From: Pseudomonas sp. GGS8
GTDB taxonomy: Bacteria; Pseudomonadota; Gammaproteobacteria; Pseudomonadales; Pseudomonadaceae
Assembly (NCBI RefSeq): GCF_024168645.1
Contig: NZ_JALJWF010000001.1
Span: forward strand, 6,655,449 to 6,719,448
Length of the DNA stretch: 64,000 nucleotides
Direction: 5' to 3'
Every line of letters starts with the position of its first letter. Positions within the stretch are counted from its first letter, which is position 1. The notes beneath the pieces were generated by a model. That model ran no database searches and was not told the origin of the DNA. It saw nothing but the letters and a program-made list of their open reading frames with translations. Made by a program: the position numbers and the translations under genes. Of this stretch, positions 1 to 8,504 are shown piece by piece.

Positions 1-548
1 TGCAGTACCCCGCACCCGGTAACCCGCAACTGGCGGCGCAGGTTGTCGAGCTGCTGAAGGGCGATGGCCTGCCTGCGCGTATCGACGCCAAGCGCCCGTT
101 CGACCACGGCGTTTGGGTGCCCTTGTCGTTGATGTACCCGCTGGCCGATATCCCGGTGGTGCAGGTCTCGCTGCCCACCCGTGGCGGCCCGGCGCTGCAA
201 ACCCGCGTCGGCCATGCCCTGGCCAGCCTGCGCGAGCACGGCGTGCTGTTGATCGGCTCTGGCAGCATCACCCACAACCTGCGCGAACTGGACTGGCACG
301 CCGGCCCGGAAAGCGTCGAACCCTGGGCCAAGGCATTCCGCGACTGGATGATCGAGAAGCTCGAAGCGAACGATGAAGCCGCGTTGCACGACTATCGACA
401 GCAGGCTCCGAACGCTGTGCGCAACCATCCGAGTGACGAACATCTGTTGCCCTTGTACTTCGCCCGCGCAGCCGGGGGTGAGTTCAGTGTTGCTCACCAG
501 GGGTTCACCATGGGAGCGCTGGGGATGGACATCTATCGCTTCGGCTGA
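1..548 (+). CDS. Class III extradiol dioxygenase (DODA/YgiD-like), 3' part
   Basis: The 5' end lies outside the window; the frame is open from base 3 to the TGA at 546-548, giving about 181 residues. Family signatures of LigB/DODA-type ring-opening dioxygenases are visible: YPAPGNP at the start of the visible part, FDHGVWVPLSLMYP, and GSGSITHNLREL. The family uses a mononuclear metal bound by histidines to open catechol-like rings; the His of FDHG and the later SITHN His belong to its conserved sites. The C-terminus LPLYFARAAGG and GALGMDIYRFG is also typical. The natural substrate is not deducible; many bacterial members are annotated only as DODA-type dioxygenases. A terminator follows about 50 bp downstream. 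Confidence 0.85.
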   Translation, partial: QYPAPGNPQLAAQVVELLKGDGLPARIDAKRPFDHGVWVPLSLMYPLADIPVVQVSLPTRGGPALQTRVGHALASLREHGVLLIGSGSITHNLRELDWHAGPESVEPWAKAFRDWMIEKLEANDEAALHDYRQQAPNAVRNHPSDEHLLPLYFARAAGGEFSVAHQGFTMGALGMDIYRFG

Positions 549-595
549 CAGGTAGACCGACTCCGCTCAAACACCAGACACAAAACAGCAGGCAT

Positions 596-629
596 AAAAA
601 ATCCCCGAACCAGTCGGGGATTTTTTATG
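596..629. terminator. Bidirectional rho-independent terminator
   Basis: An 8-bp stem (ATCCCCGA/TCGGGGAT) with an A-run on one side and a T-run on the other lies between the convergent dioxygenase and deaD genes, so it can serve both strands. Confidence 0.85.
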
Positions 630-654
630 TGCGATTAATCAGCCCGAGAGCGGA

Positions 655-2328
655 TCAATCTTCGCGGTAGCGACGCAGCTTCAATTGCTTACCGGCAACG
701 CGAGTGTCCTTCAGCTTGGTCAGCAAACGCTCCAGACCATCTTCCGGCAGCTCGACGAGGCTGAAGCTGTCACGCACCTGGATGCGACCGATGGCTTCAC
801 GCGCCAGACCACCTTCGTTGAGGATGGCGCCCAGCAGGTTCTTGGCAGCGATACCGTCACGCGCACCCAGCGCGGTACGGCAACGAGCACGACCTTCAGC
901 CAACGGGATCGGAGCACGACGCTCGCGGTCACCACGGTCCGGACGATCACCGGAACGCTCTGGACGATCGCCACGCGGTGCATTGTTCGGCACCAGTGGA
1001 CGCTCTTTCTCGATGGCGGCCAGGGTCAGCGCTTGACCGTTGGTAGCCTTGCGCAGCAGGGCTGCGGCCAAGGCACGTGGGCTGCAACCGATGTCGGCAG
1101 TCAGGCGATCCAGCAGATCACCGTGTGTCGATTCGGCATCAGCCACCAGCGGCGACAGGCTGTTGGTCAGTTTCTTGATGCGGGCATCGAGAACAGCCTG
1201 AGCGTCCGGCAGGCGAACTTCGGCAACTTTCTGACCGGTAACACGCTCGATCACTTGCAGCATGCGGCGCTCACGAGGAGTGACCAGCAGCAGTGCGCGA
1301 CCTTCGCGACCGGCACGGCCGGTACGGCCGATACGGTGAACGTAGGATTCCGGGTCGTACGGCATATCAACGTTGAACACGTGAGTGATACGCGGAACGT
1401 CCAGGCCACGAGCGGCAACATCGGTCGCCACAACGATGTCCAGACGGCCATCCTTGAGGGATTCGATTACGCGCTCACGCTGGTTCTGAGCAATGTCACC
1501 GTTCAGCGCAGCGGCTTTATAGCCTTTGGCTTCCAGGGCACTGGCCAGGTCCAGAGTCGCTTGCTTGGTGCGCACGAACATGATCAGGGCGTCGAAATCT
1601 TCCACTTCCAGCAAGCTGAGAACGGCAGAAGTCTTCTGGTCAGCGTGAACCAACAGGTGAGCCTGTTCGATCGCGGTAACGGTCTGAGTCTTGCTCTGGA
1701 TCTTCACGTGCTTCGGATCGCGCAGGTGGCGCTCGGCGATGGCACGGATCGATTGCGGCAGGGTGGCCGAGAACAATACGGTCTGACGGGTTTCCGGCAT
1801 GGCCTTGAAGATAACTTCCAGGTCGTCCATGAAGCCCAGCTTGAGCATTTCGTCCGCTTCGTCGAGAACCAGGTGGTTCACGGTAGCCAGTACTTTTTCG
1901 TCGCGACGCAGGTGGTCGCACAGACGACCCGGAGTGGCGACAACAATCTGTGCGCCATTACGGATTGCTTTCAATTGTGGGCCCATCGGCGCGCCGCCGT
2001 AGACAGCCACAACAGTTACGCCCGGCATTTGCTTGGCGTAGGTTTCGAAAGCGGTTGCAACTTGTAGCGCCAACTCACGAGTTGGGGCCAGGATCAGAGC
2101 TTGCGGCTCGCGCTTGGACGGATCAATGCGGTGCAGGATCGGCAGGGCAAAGGCAGCGGTTTTACCGGTACCGGTTTGCGCCTGGCCAATCATATCGTGA
2201 CCGGCGAGAATGATCGGGATCGACTGCTGCTGAATGGCCGAAGGCTCTTCATAGCCGGTAGCGACTACTGCAGCGACAATATTAGGGTGAAGTTCAAGAG
2301 CGGCGAAGCCGCCGATTTCCTGGGTCAT
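655..2328 (-). CDS. deaD: DEAD-box ATP-dependent RNA helicase DeaD/CsdA
   Basis: A 557-residue cytoplasmic RNA helicase. Q-motif FAALELHPNIVAAVVATGYEEPS near the N-terminus, Walker A AQTGTGKT, PTRELALQ, TPGRL, VLDEADEML (the DEAD box), SATLP, ATDVAARGLD and HRIGRTGRAGR are all present in order. The C-terminus carries a basic, Arg/Asp-rich segment followed by a DbpA-type RNA-binding domain, as in CsdA-type helicases involved in ribosome assembly and cold adaptation. I chose the ATG at 2326-2328 (MTQEIGGF) because the residues encoded upstream are unlike the family and a GAGG lies 9 bases before this start. The gene has a long untranslated leader. Confidence 0.95.
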   Translation of the reverse strand: MTQEIGGFAALELHPNIVAAVVATGYEEPSAIQQQSIPIILAGHDMIGQAQTGTGKTAAFALPILHRIDPSKREPQALILAPTRELALQVATAFETYAKQMPGVTVVAVYGGAPMGPQLKAIRNGAQIVVATPGRLCDHLRRDEKVLATVNHLVLDEADEMLKLGFMDDLEVIFKAMPETRQTVLFSATLPQSIRAIAERHLRDPKHVKIQSKTQTVTAIEQAHLLVHADQKTSAVLSLLEVEDFDALIMFVRTKQATLDLASALEAKGYKAAALNGDIAQNQRERVIESLKDGRLDIVVATDVAARGLDVPRITHVFNVDMPYDPESYVHRIGRTGRAGREGRALLLVTPRERRMLQVIERVTGQKVAEVRLPDAQAVLDARIKKLTNSLSPLVADAESTHGDLLDRLTADIGCSPRALAAALLRKATNGQALTLAAIEKERPLVPNNAPRGDRPERSGDRPDRGDRERRAPIPLAEGRARCRTALGARDGIAAKNLLGAILNEGGLAREAIGRIQVRDSFSLVELPEDGLERLLTKLKDTRVAGKQLKLRRYRED

Positions 2329-2553
2329 GGGTCTGCCTCTAAGTGCATCCGCAAAGACCCATGCTCCAAAGCTGCGCATGCCGTGTTGAGACTCAAGAGT
2401 CGCCCTGGCAGCTTTGTCGGCGGGGATTTGCGAAAACGAATGAATGAAAAGAATCGTCAAGGAAGAGTTCGCGGGGCGAACGTGCAGCCGAAGCTGGCTT
2501 CGGGGAATTGCGCTACCTAAACGCGGCCCGGTTAAAGGCCGGCGCGCACTATA
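2329..2553 (-). promoter_or_regulatory. Probable deaD promoter and long 5' leader
   Basis: On the minus strand a TATAGT hexamer (plus coordinates 2548-2553) is a good -10 element; the sequence 17 bp upstream is a poor -35. Transcription from it would give a leader of roughly 210 nt before the deaD ATG. Cold-shock csdA/deaD genes are known for long leaders. Between 2554 and 2750, towards the divergent crotonase gene, I see no further gene. Confidence 0.4.
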
Positions 2554-2750
2554 CCGGAATTCGGCCAAAAAGGGAGCTTTTTTTATCGGAAAAAACCGGC
2601 GTACGCCGTTGTGTCACAGGCTTTGCGGATAATCGTGCAACCGTCTATTTTGCAAAGGCCCGGCCCTGCTGGCGATGGCGCTAAAACGGTTCATCCTTGT
2701 GACACAGACCTTCGGCCTGACACACCCTTCCCGCCCGAGGAAATGCTCCC

Positions 2751-3542
2751 ATGAATCAGCCCAGCCCCAGTCGTGTAACCCGTGAACGGCATGATCATGT
2801 CCTGATGATCGGCCTGGATCGGGTGGCCAAACGCAATGCCTTCGACCTCGACCTGCTCAATGCACTCAGCCTGGCCTATGGCGAATTCGAAGCCGACAGT
2901 GAGGCGCGGGTCGCGGTGGTGTTCGGCCATGGCGAGCATTTCACTGCCAGGCTCGATCTGGTCAGTGCTGGCACAGCCCTGGCCGAAGGCTGGCAGGCAC
3001 CGCCCGGTGGCTGCGATCCCTGGGGCGTATTCGTCGGCCCCCGGGTCAGTAAACCGGTGATTGTCGCGGCGCAAGGCTACTGCCTGACCGTGGGCATCGA
3101 ATTGATGCTGGCCGCCGACATCAATCTGTGCGCCAGCAATACCCGTTTTGCCCAGAAGGAAGTGCAGCGCGGGATCTTCCCGTTCGGCGGCGCCACCTTG
3201 CGCCTGCATCAGGTCGCCGGCTGGGGCAATGCCATGCGCTGGCTGCTCACCGGCGATGAATTCGATGCACATGACGCCTTGCGTCTAGGCTTGGTGCAGG
3301 AAGTCATGGCCAGCGAGGACTTGCTGCCACGGGCGATCGAGCTGGCCGAGAGGATTGCGAGGCAAGCGCCACTGGGTGTCCAGGCGACGTTGATGTCTGC
3401 GCGGCAGGCGCGCTACGAGGGTGAGACCGTGGCGGCCCAGTCATTGCCGGCGCTGGTGAAAAAATTGCTCAATAGCGAGGACGCCAAGGAGGGTGTGCGG
3501 TCGATGATCGAGAAGCGGCCTGGCGTCTTCAAAGGGATTTGA
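2751..3542 (+). CDS. Crotonase/enoyl-CoA hydratase family protein with altered oxyanion motif
   Basis: A 263-residue crotonase-fold protein of usual family length. Both oxyanion-hole segments can be located: GEHFTARLDL around residues 61-70 and GYCLTVGIELMLAADI further on, with the conserved Glu of the second. The first segment normally reads F-x-A-G-x-D; here residue 67 is Arg (codon AGG at 2949-2951) instead of Gly, and the second reads LTVG rather than LGGG. Family members hydrate, isomerise or hydrolyse acyl-CoA thioesters. The start has GAGGA about 9 bases upstream. The gene is divergent from deaD and ends in a REP pair. Substrate unknown; activity may be altered. Confidence 0.85.
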   Translation: MNQPSPSRVTRERHDHVLMIGLDRVAKRNAFDLDLLNALSLAYGEFEADSEARVAVVFGHGEHFTARLDLVSAGTALAEGWQAPPGGCDPWGVFVGPRVSKPVIVAAQGYCLTVGIELMLAADINLCASNTRFAQKEVQRGIFPFGGATLRLHQVAGWGNAMRWLLTGDEFDAHDALRLGLVQEVMASEDLLPRAIELAERIARQAPLGVQATLMSARQARYEGETVAAQSLPALVKKLLNSEDAKEGVRSMIEKRPGVFKGI

Positions 3543-3560
3543 GGAATGCATCGCATGTTA

Positions 3561-3648
3561 GGGCCTCATCGCGGGCAAGCCCGCTCCCACAGGTCTCGTG
3601 AACGACGCAAATCAGTGTGGGAGCGGGCTTGCCCGCGATGAGGCCTTC
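3561..3648. repeat. Inverted REP pair (REPIN-like)
   Basis: Two copies of the Pseudomonas REP core GCGGGCAAGCCCGC with the flank GCTCCCACA are arranged head to head about 25 bp apart, between two convergent genes. The whole can fold into a long cruciform and may also stop transcription. Confidence 0.9.
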
Positions 3649-3661
3649 AAGAACAACCATT

Positions 3662-4417
3662 TTATGTCGCCGGTCGAATCGCCTTGATCAACGACTGCAA
3701 TGAATACCCCAATCGCGGCGCCAGGCCTTCAGCGCGGGCGATCAGCCCCTCCATGTCCAGCTCCTGATCCAGCTCCGATGGCACGATCAGGATCACATTG
3801 CCCTCCTTCACCGGCAATTCCCAGTAATGCCGGTGATAGAGCCCGCGCAACAATGCCGCACCCAACGGTTTGCCGTCGTCGGTGGCCCACTGGTTGATCA
3901 CCAGCCAGCCACCCGGATTCAAGCGCTTCTGGCAGTTTTCCAGAAAGCTCCAGGCCAGATGCCCGACACCCGGCCCGACGTCGGTATACAAGTCGACGAA
4001 AATCAGATCGGCCGGTTCAGCCGTATCGAGCAACTCCAGCGCATCGCCGACGCGGATGTACAGCCGCGGATCGTCATCCAGCCCCAGGTATTCGATGGCC
4101 AGACGCGGTACGTCAGGGCGCAGCTCGATGGCTTCGACATCTTCCAGCGGCAGGAACTTCAAGCAAGCCTGGGTCAACGTGCCGGCACCGAGCCCGAGGA
4201 ACAGCGCGCTGTCCGGTTGCTCGTGGCACAGCGCGCCAATCAACATCGCGCGGGTGTAATCGTACTCGAGCCAGCTCGGGTCGGCGGTGAACACGCAGCT
4301 CTGTTCGATGGCGTCACCGAACTCCAGAAAACGGTAATCGGCCACTTCCAGCACGCGAATCACGCCGAACTCATCCTGTACCTCGGCGAGCAAATGCTCG
4401 ACGCGCTCCTCAGTCAT
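3662..4417 (-). CDS. Spermidine synthase-like (polyamine aminopropyltransferase fold) protein
   Basis: A 251-residue protein with the Rossmann methyltransferase/spermidine synthase core: motif I ALFLGLGAGTLTQA, then VEAIELRPDVPRLA (acidic residue that would bind the nucleoside ribose) and DLIFVDLYTDVGPG. The family includes true spermidine synthases and many uncharacterised SAM/dcSAM-binding proteins; the aminopropyl-acceptor signature is not clear enough to claim spermidine synthesis. AGGAG sits 5 bases upstream of the ATG at 4417. It is divergent from the class II DAHP synthase gene, with about 150 bp between. Confidence 0.75.
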   Translation of the reverse strand: MTEERVEHLLAEVQDEFGVIRVLEVADYRFLEFGDAIEQSCVFTADPSWLEYDYTRAMLIGALCHEQPDSALFLGLGAGTLTQACLKFLPLEDVEAIELRPDVPRLAIEYLGLDDDPRLYIRVGDALELLDTAEPADLIFVDLYTDVGPGVGHLAWSFLENCQKRLNPGGWLVINQWATDDGKPLGAALLRGLYHRHYWELPVKEGNVILIVPSELDQELDMEGLIARAEGLAPRLGYSLQSLIKAIRPAT

Positions 4418-4565
4418 TTCGTCTCCTGATCGTTACCGGCCCCGGCAACGCGATAAACCGCAACATAAAGCAGCAAAGGCGCGATTGTCCGCGAAGCGAC
4501 GGGAACAGGTCACGCACTAATTGCTGATAACATAACCGTCCGAGCGTAAAACACTAGAGACTGCG

Positions 4566-5912
4566 ATGAGCCAACCCTGGAGCCCTGACAGCTGGCGCGC
4601 CCTGCCGATCCAGCAACAACCTCAATACCCCGACGCGGCGCATTTGCTGCACGTCGAGCAAACCCTGGCGAGCTATCCGCCACTGGTGTTTGCCGGTGAA
4701 GCGCGGGAGTTGCGCCGTCAGTTTGCCGAAGTCACCCAGGGCCGGGCGTTTCTGTTGCAGGGCGGCGACTGCGCCGAAAGCTTTGCCGAGTTCTCCGCCG
4801 CGAAAATTCGCGACACCTTTAAAGTGTTGCTGCAAATGGCGATCGTCATGACCTTCGCCGCCGGTTGCCCGGTGGTCAAAGTCGGACGCATGGCGGGTCA
4901 ATTCGCCAAACCCCGTTCGGCCAACGATGAAACCATCAACGGCGTGACGCTGCCGGCCTACCGTGGCGACATCGTCAACGGCATTGGTTTCGACGAAAAA
5001 AGTCGCGTGCCGGACCCGGATCGTCTGCTGCAGTCCTACCACCAGTCCACCGCGACCCTGAACCTGCTGCGCGCCTTTGCCCAGGGCGGCTTTGCCGATC
5101 TGCATCAGGTGCACAAATGGAACCTGGATTTCATCGCCAACTCGGCGCTGGCCGAGAAATACAGCCACCTGGCTGATCGTATTGATGAAACCCTGGCCTT
5201 CATGCGTGCCTGCGGTATGGACAGCTCGCCGCAACTGCGCGAAACCAGTTTCTTCACTGCCCACGAAGCGCTGCTGCTGAACTACGAAGAAGCCTTTGTG
5301 CGTCGCGACAGCCTGACCAACGACTACTACGACTGCTCGGCCCACATGCTGTGGATCGGTGACCGTACCCGTCAACTGGACGGTGCTCACGTCGAATTCC
5401 TGCGCGGGGTGCACAACCCGATCGGGGTCAAGGTCGGCCCGAGCATGAACCCTGAAGACCTGATTCGCCTGATCGATGTGCTCAACCCGGACAACGACCC
5501 CGGTCGCCTGAACCTGATTGCGCGAATGGGCGCGAACAAGGTCGGCGATCACCTGCCGCAGCTTATTCGCGCGGTGCAACGCGAAGGCAAGCAGGTGCTT
5601 TGGAGCTCCGACCCGATGCACGGCAACACCATCAAGGCCAGCAGCGGTTACAAGACCCGCGACTTCGCGCAGATCCTTGGCGAGGTAAAGCAGTTCTTCC
5701 AGGTTCACGAAGCGGAAGGCAGCTATGCCGGCGGCATCCACATCGAAATGACCGGGCAGAACGTCACCGAATGCATCGGCGGCGCGCGTCCGATTACCGA
5801 AGATGGGTTGTCGGATCGTTATCACACCCATTGCGACCCGCGGATGAATGCCGATCAGTCGCTGGAACTGGCGTTTTTGATTGCCGAGACCCTGAAGCAA
5901 GTCCGGCGGTGA
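4566..5912 (+). CDS. Class II 3-deoxy-7-phosphoheptulonate (DAHP) synthase
   Basis: A 448-residue plant/Mycobacterium-type DAHP synthase, full length for the family. It condenses phosphoenolpyruvate and erythrose 4-phosphate, the first step of the shikimate pathway. Diagnostic segments include [14 protein letters not shown] near residue 65-80, the [12 protein letters not shown] active-site segment, [23 protein letters not shown] and [15 protein letters not shown]. The catalytic metal ligands Cys, His, Glu and Asp are in recognisable positions. A second, unrelated-fold type I DAHP synthase lies 13 kb downstream at 18952. The Shine-Dalgarno sequence is weak. A REP pair follows the gene. Confidence 0.95.
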   Translation: MSQPWSPDSWRALPIQQQPQYPDAAHLLHVEQTLASYPPLVFAGEARELRRQFAEVTQGRAFLLQGGDCAESFAEFSAAKIRDTFKVLLQMAIVMTFAAGCPVVKVGRMAGQFAKPRSANDETINGVTLPAYRGDIVNGIGFDEKSRVPDPDRLLQSYHQSTATLNLLRAFAQGGFADLHQVHKWNLDFIANSALAEKYSHLADRIDETLAFMRACGMDSSPQLRETSFFTAHEALLLNYEEAFVRRDSLTNDYYDCSAHMLWIGDRTRQLDGAHVEFLRGVHNPIGVKVGPSMNPEDLIRLIDVLNPDNDPGRLNLIARMGANKVGDHLPQLIRAVQREGKQVLWSSDPMHGNTIKASSGYKTRDFAQILGEVKQFFQVHEAEGSYAGGIHIEMTGQNVTECIGGARPITEDGLSDRYHTHCDPRMNADQSLELAFLIAETLKQVRR

Positions 5913-5940
5913 GTCAGTAGGTTTTTTATTGCCTGACAGG

Positions 5941-6040
5941 CCGCCATCGCGGGTAAGCCCGCTCCTACAATGACCGTGTCGTTCACAAATTATGTGTCTG
6001 GCGCTAACCCTGTGGGAGCGGGCTTGCCCGCGATGGTGTC
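5941..6040. repeat. Inverted REP pair
   Basis: Two REP units point towards each other about 40 bp apart. The first copy differs slightly from the consensus (GCGGGTAAGCCCGC), the second is canonical. The pair lies between convergent genes. Confidence 0.88.
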
Positions 6041-6043
6041 GGT

Positions 6044-7273
6044 TCAACCACCCTCAATCTGTGCCAACGCCACCCTCAACCGCGCCGCACTCGCCCGCGG
6101 GCAATTCAGTTGAACCCGCTCAAGCCCCAACCAGTCCGCCATTCGCCGCAGATTGACCGCCAACGCCAGCATCCCTTCATCATTCAGCCCCGGCTCTTCC
6201 TCATGCACGGCATGCACCGCCAACCGGCCCGACGCCCGTTCGGCTCGCAAGTCGACCCGCGCAGCGATCCGCTCATTGTGCAAAAACGGCAATACGTAAT
6301 AGCCGTAGACACGCTTGTGCTGCGGCGTATAAATCTCCAGCCGATAACGGAAATCGAACAATCGCTCGGTACGGCTGCGCTCCCAGATCAGCGAATCGAA
6401 TGGTGAAAGCAGCGCACTGGTCTCAACCTTGCGCGGCACTTTCGACTCAGCCAGGCAATAGGCCGGTTGCCGCCAGCCTTCAACCTCACAGACCAGCAGC
6501 TCACCGCCCTCGACCAGTTCCGCCAGACGCGGCCGGCTGTCTGCCGGGCTCAAGCGAAAATAATCCCGCAGATCCTTTTCCGTACCAACGCCCAACGCCG
6601 TGGCCGCATGCAGCAACAATTCGCGCTGAGCCTCGGCCTCATTGAGCAACGGCTGCTGAAGAATCGCTGAAGGAATCACCCGCTCCGGCAAATCATAAAG
6701 CCGTTCGAACCCGCGCCGGCCGGCTACGGTCACTTCACCGGCGGCGAACAACCATTCCAGCGCATGCTTTTCGGCGCTCCAGTCCCACCACGGCCCTGCC
6801 CGTTCCTGGCGGGTCGACAGACTGCCCGCCCCCAGCGCACCGAGCTCCTGGACCGACGCCAGCACGCGGCGAATCGTGTCCTGCTGCTCACGACCGAAAC
6901 GCGCCAGTTGCTGGTAGATGTCTTCGCCGCGGACTGCGCGCTGCATGCGCCAGCGCATCAAGGGGTACATCGACAACGGCAATAACGACGCTTCGTGGCC
7001 CCAATACTCGAACAACGTGCGCCGACGGCCCTGACTCCAGGCAGCCTGATCGAGCAACTCGGTTGAATAGTTACCAAGACGGGAAAACAAGGGAAGGTAG
7101 TGCGAACGCACCAACGCATTGACCGAATCGATCTGCAGAATGCCGAGCCGTTCGATCAGCCGGTTGAGCTGAACCGGTTTGATCGCCGCCGGCGGCTGGC
7201 GCCCGTTGAATCCTTGGGCAACCAGTGCCAGACGCCGAGCCTGTTTGAGGGAAAAGGACAGTGTGGCAGGCAT
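6044..7273 (-). CDS. YcaQ/AlkX-type DNA glycosylase (HTH_42 family)
   Basis: A 409-residue winged-helix protein of the HTH_42 family. The hallmark LGILQIDSVNALVRSHYLPL near residues 45-65 contains the Q-x-D motif that, from knowledge of the E. coli YcaQ family, is catalytic in glycosylases that unhook DNA interstrand crosslinks and remove bulky alkyl-purines. Its C-terminal part, with SPFDSLIWERSRTERLFDF and RVYGYYVLPFLH, is also family-typical. I chose the ATG at 7271-7273 (MPATLSF) because AAGGAG lies six bases before it; two upstream in-frame ATGs leave no room for that site. No neighbouring resistance or toxin genes, so it is likely a housekeeping repair enzyme. Confidence 0.85.
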   Translation of the reverse strand: MPATLSFSLKQARRLALVAQGFNGRQPPAAIKPVQLNRLIERLGILQIDSVNALVRSHYLPLFSRLGNYSTELLDQAAWSQGRRRTLFEYWGHEASLLPLSMYPLMRWRMQRAVRGEDIYQQLARFGREQQDTIRRVLASVQELGALGAGSLSTRQERAGPWWDWSAEKHALEWLFAAGEVTVAGRRGFERLYDLPERVIPSAILQQPLLNEAEAQRELLLHAATALGVGTEKDLRDYFRLSPADSRPRLAELVEGGELLVCEVEGWRQPAYCLAESKVPRKVETSALLSPFDSLIWERSRTERLFDFRYRLEIYTPQHKRVYGYYVLPFLHNERIAARVDLRAERASGRLAVHAVHEEEPGLNDEGMLALAVNLRRMADWLGLERVQLNCPRASAARLRVALAQIEGG

Positions 7274-7337
7274 GAGCATCTCCTTGTCTGCTCGCAACCT
7301 ACCTCACCCGAAAGTGGTTTGTGTAGCGATGGCATCA

Positions 7338-7553
7338 TCATTTATGCATCGGATCATCCCAGAACGGTCTTACTACCTCATGTTCCACATCCGCACGTGT
7401 CACGCCGATGTCCTTCAGTGCTTCATCGCTCAAACCCGCCAGCATTTCACGTTCACGGTGAAGTTCGTACCAGCGACTAAACTTGTGCAGCAGATCGGAT
7501 ACCGCGTGGATTGAGAATTTTTCTGCCATTACATGCTCGTTGTGACCTTTCAT
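7338..7553 (-). CDS. DUF1127 (YjiS-like) small protein
   Basis: A 71-residue protein whose second half, LSDEALKDIGVTRADVEHEV, is the characteristic DUF1127 segment (LSDRxLxDIGLxRxDI). The N-terminal part FSRWYELHREREML is the amphipathic half of the domain. AAGGAGG lies 8 bases upstream of the ATG at 7551-7553. It is divergent from a LysR regulator with a 96-bp shared intergenic region, so the regulator may control it. Small DUF1127 proteins have been tied to RNA binding and to phosphate or stress responses in other proteobacteria; no specific role can be assigned here. Confidence 0.85.
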   Translation of the reverse strand: MKGHNEHVMAEKFSIHAVSDLLHKFSRWYELHREREMLAGLSDEALKDIGVTRADVEHEVVRPFWDDPMHK

Positions 7554-7649
7554 CGTGTAGCCCTCCTTTAGGGATGGATCCAGTCTCGCTCCAGCGTTAA
7601 GATCAATCCAACGAATGTTTCTGATGGCATACATCTCGGAGATTGATGA

Positions 7650-8504
7650 ATGTCCGCCTACCCCAGTATCGACACCGATGTATTGCGCACCTTCGTCGCG
7701 ATCGCTGATCAGGGCGGCTTTACCCGCGCCGGTGAAATGGTCAACCGCACCCAGTCGGCGGTGAGCATGCAGATGAAGCGCCTGGAAGAGGACGTGTTGC
7801 AGCGCCAGCTGTTCGAACGCGACGGGCGCCAAGTCAAGCTGACCGCCGAAGGCCAGGTGTTGCTGGGCTACGCGCGGCGCATCCTCAAACTCCACAGCGA
7901 AGTCTTTAATACCCTGCGCGAGCCGCACATGGTCGGCACGGTGCGCATCGGCACGCCCGACGATTACGTGATGCGCTTTCTACCGGGCATCCTGTCGCGC
8001 TTCGCGCAGTTCTACCCGCTGATCCAGATCGAGGTTCACTGCGAATCGACCCGGCAATTGTTGCAGCGCCAGGACCTGGACCTGTCCATCGTCACCCGCG
8101 AGCCGGGTAACGAGATCGGCCAATTGTTGCGCAAGGAGCGTTTTGTCTGGGCCGAGGCCCAATGCTTCAACGCCCACGAGCAAACACCGTTGCCGCTGGC
8201 GATGTTCAACAGTGATTGTTTCTGCCGCGCCTGGGCGTGCAATGCCCTGGACGCCATGGGCCGCGATTACCGCATTGCCTACAACAGCTCCAGTCTGTCG
8301 GCATTGATGGCGGTGGTCAGCGCAGGCCTGGCCATCACCGCGCAACTGGAAAGCCTGATCACGCCGGATATGCGCATCCTCGGCGCCGATCAGGACCTGC
8401 CCCTGTTGCCGGAAGGCAGCATCATGCTGATCCGCAACCTGAACAACCCTTCACCGATCACCGAATGCCTGGCCGAGCACATCGTCGAAGGCTTCAAACT
8501 TTAA
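7650..8504 (+). CDS. LysR-family transcriptional regulator
   Basis: A 284-residue LysR regulator. The N-terminal winged helix spans about residues 8-68 (VLRTFVAIADQGGFTRAG, TQSAVSMQMKRLEED), followed by the effector-binding domain from TVRIGTPDDYVMRFLPGIL onwards. It is divergent from the DUF1127 gene and converges with the TauE/SafE gene, whose 3' end it overlaps by 11 bp. Effector unknown; LysR genes usually control the divergent neighbour and themselves. Confidence 0.9.
   Translation: MSAYPSIDTDVLRTFVAIADQGGFTRAGEMVNRTQSAVSMQMKRLEEDVLQRQLFERDGRQVKLTAEGQVLLGYARRILKLHSEVFNTLREPHMVGTVRIGTPDDYVMRFLPGILSRFAQFYPLIQIEVHCESTRQLLQRQDLDLSIVTREPGNEIGQLLRKERFVWAEAQCFNAHEQTPLPLAMFNSDCFCRAWACNALDAMGRDYRIAYNSSSLSALMAVVSAGLAITAQLESLITPDMRILGADQDLPLLPEGSIMLIRNLNNPSPITECLAEHIVEGFKL

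Noticed and set aside
685..2067. A 460-codon open frame on the plus strand opposite deaD
   Set aside because: It is an antisense shadow of the helicase gene; the translation is low-complexity with no family resemblance and no ribosome-binding site.
4554..6047. A 497-codon minus-strand frame covering the class II DAHP synthase
   Set aside because: It is opposite a clearly conserved enzyme and reads as His/Gln/Arg-rich sequence without domains.
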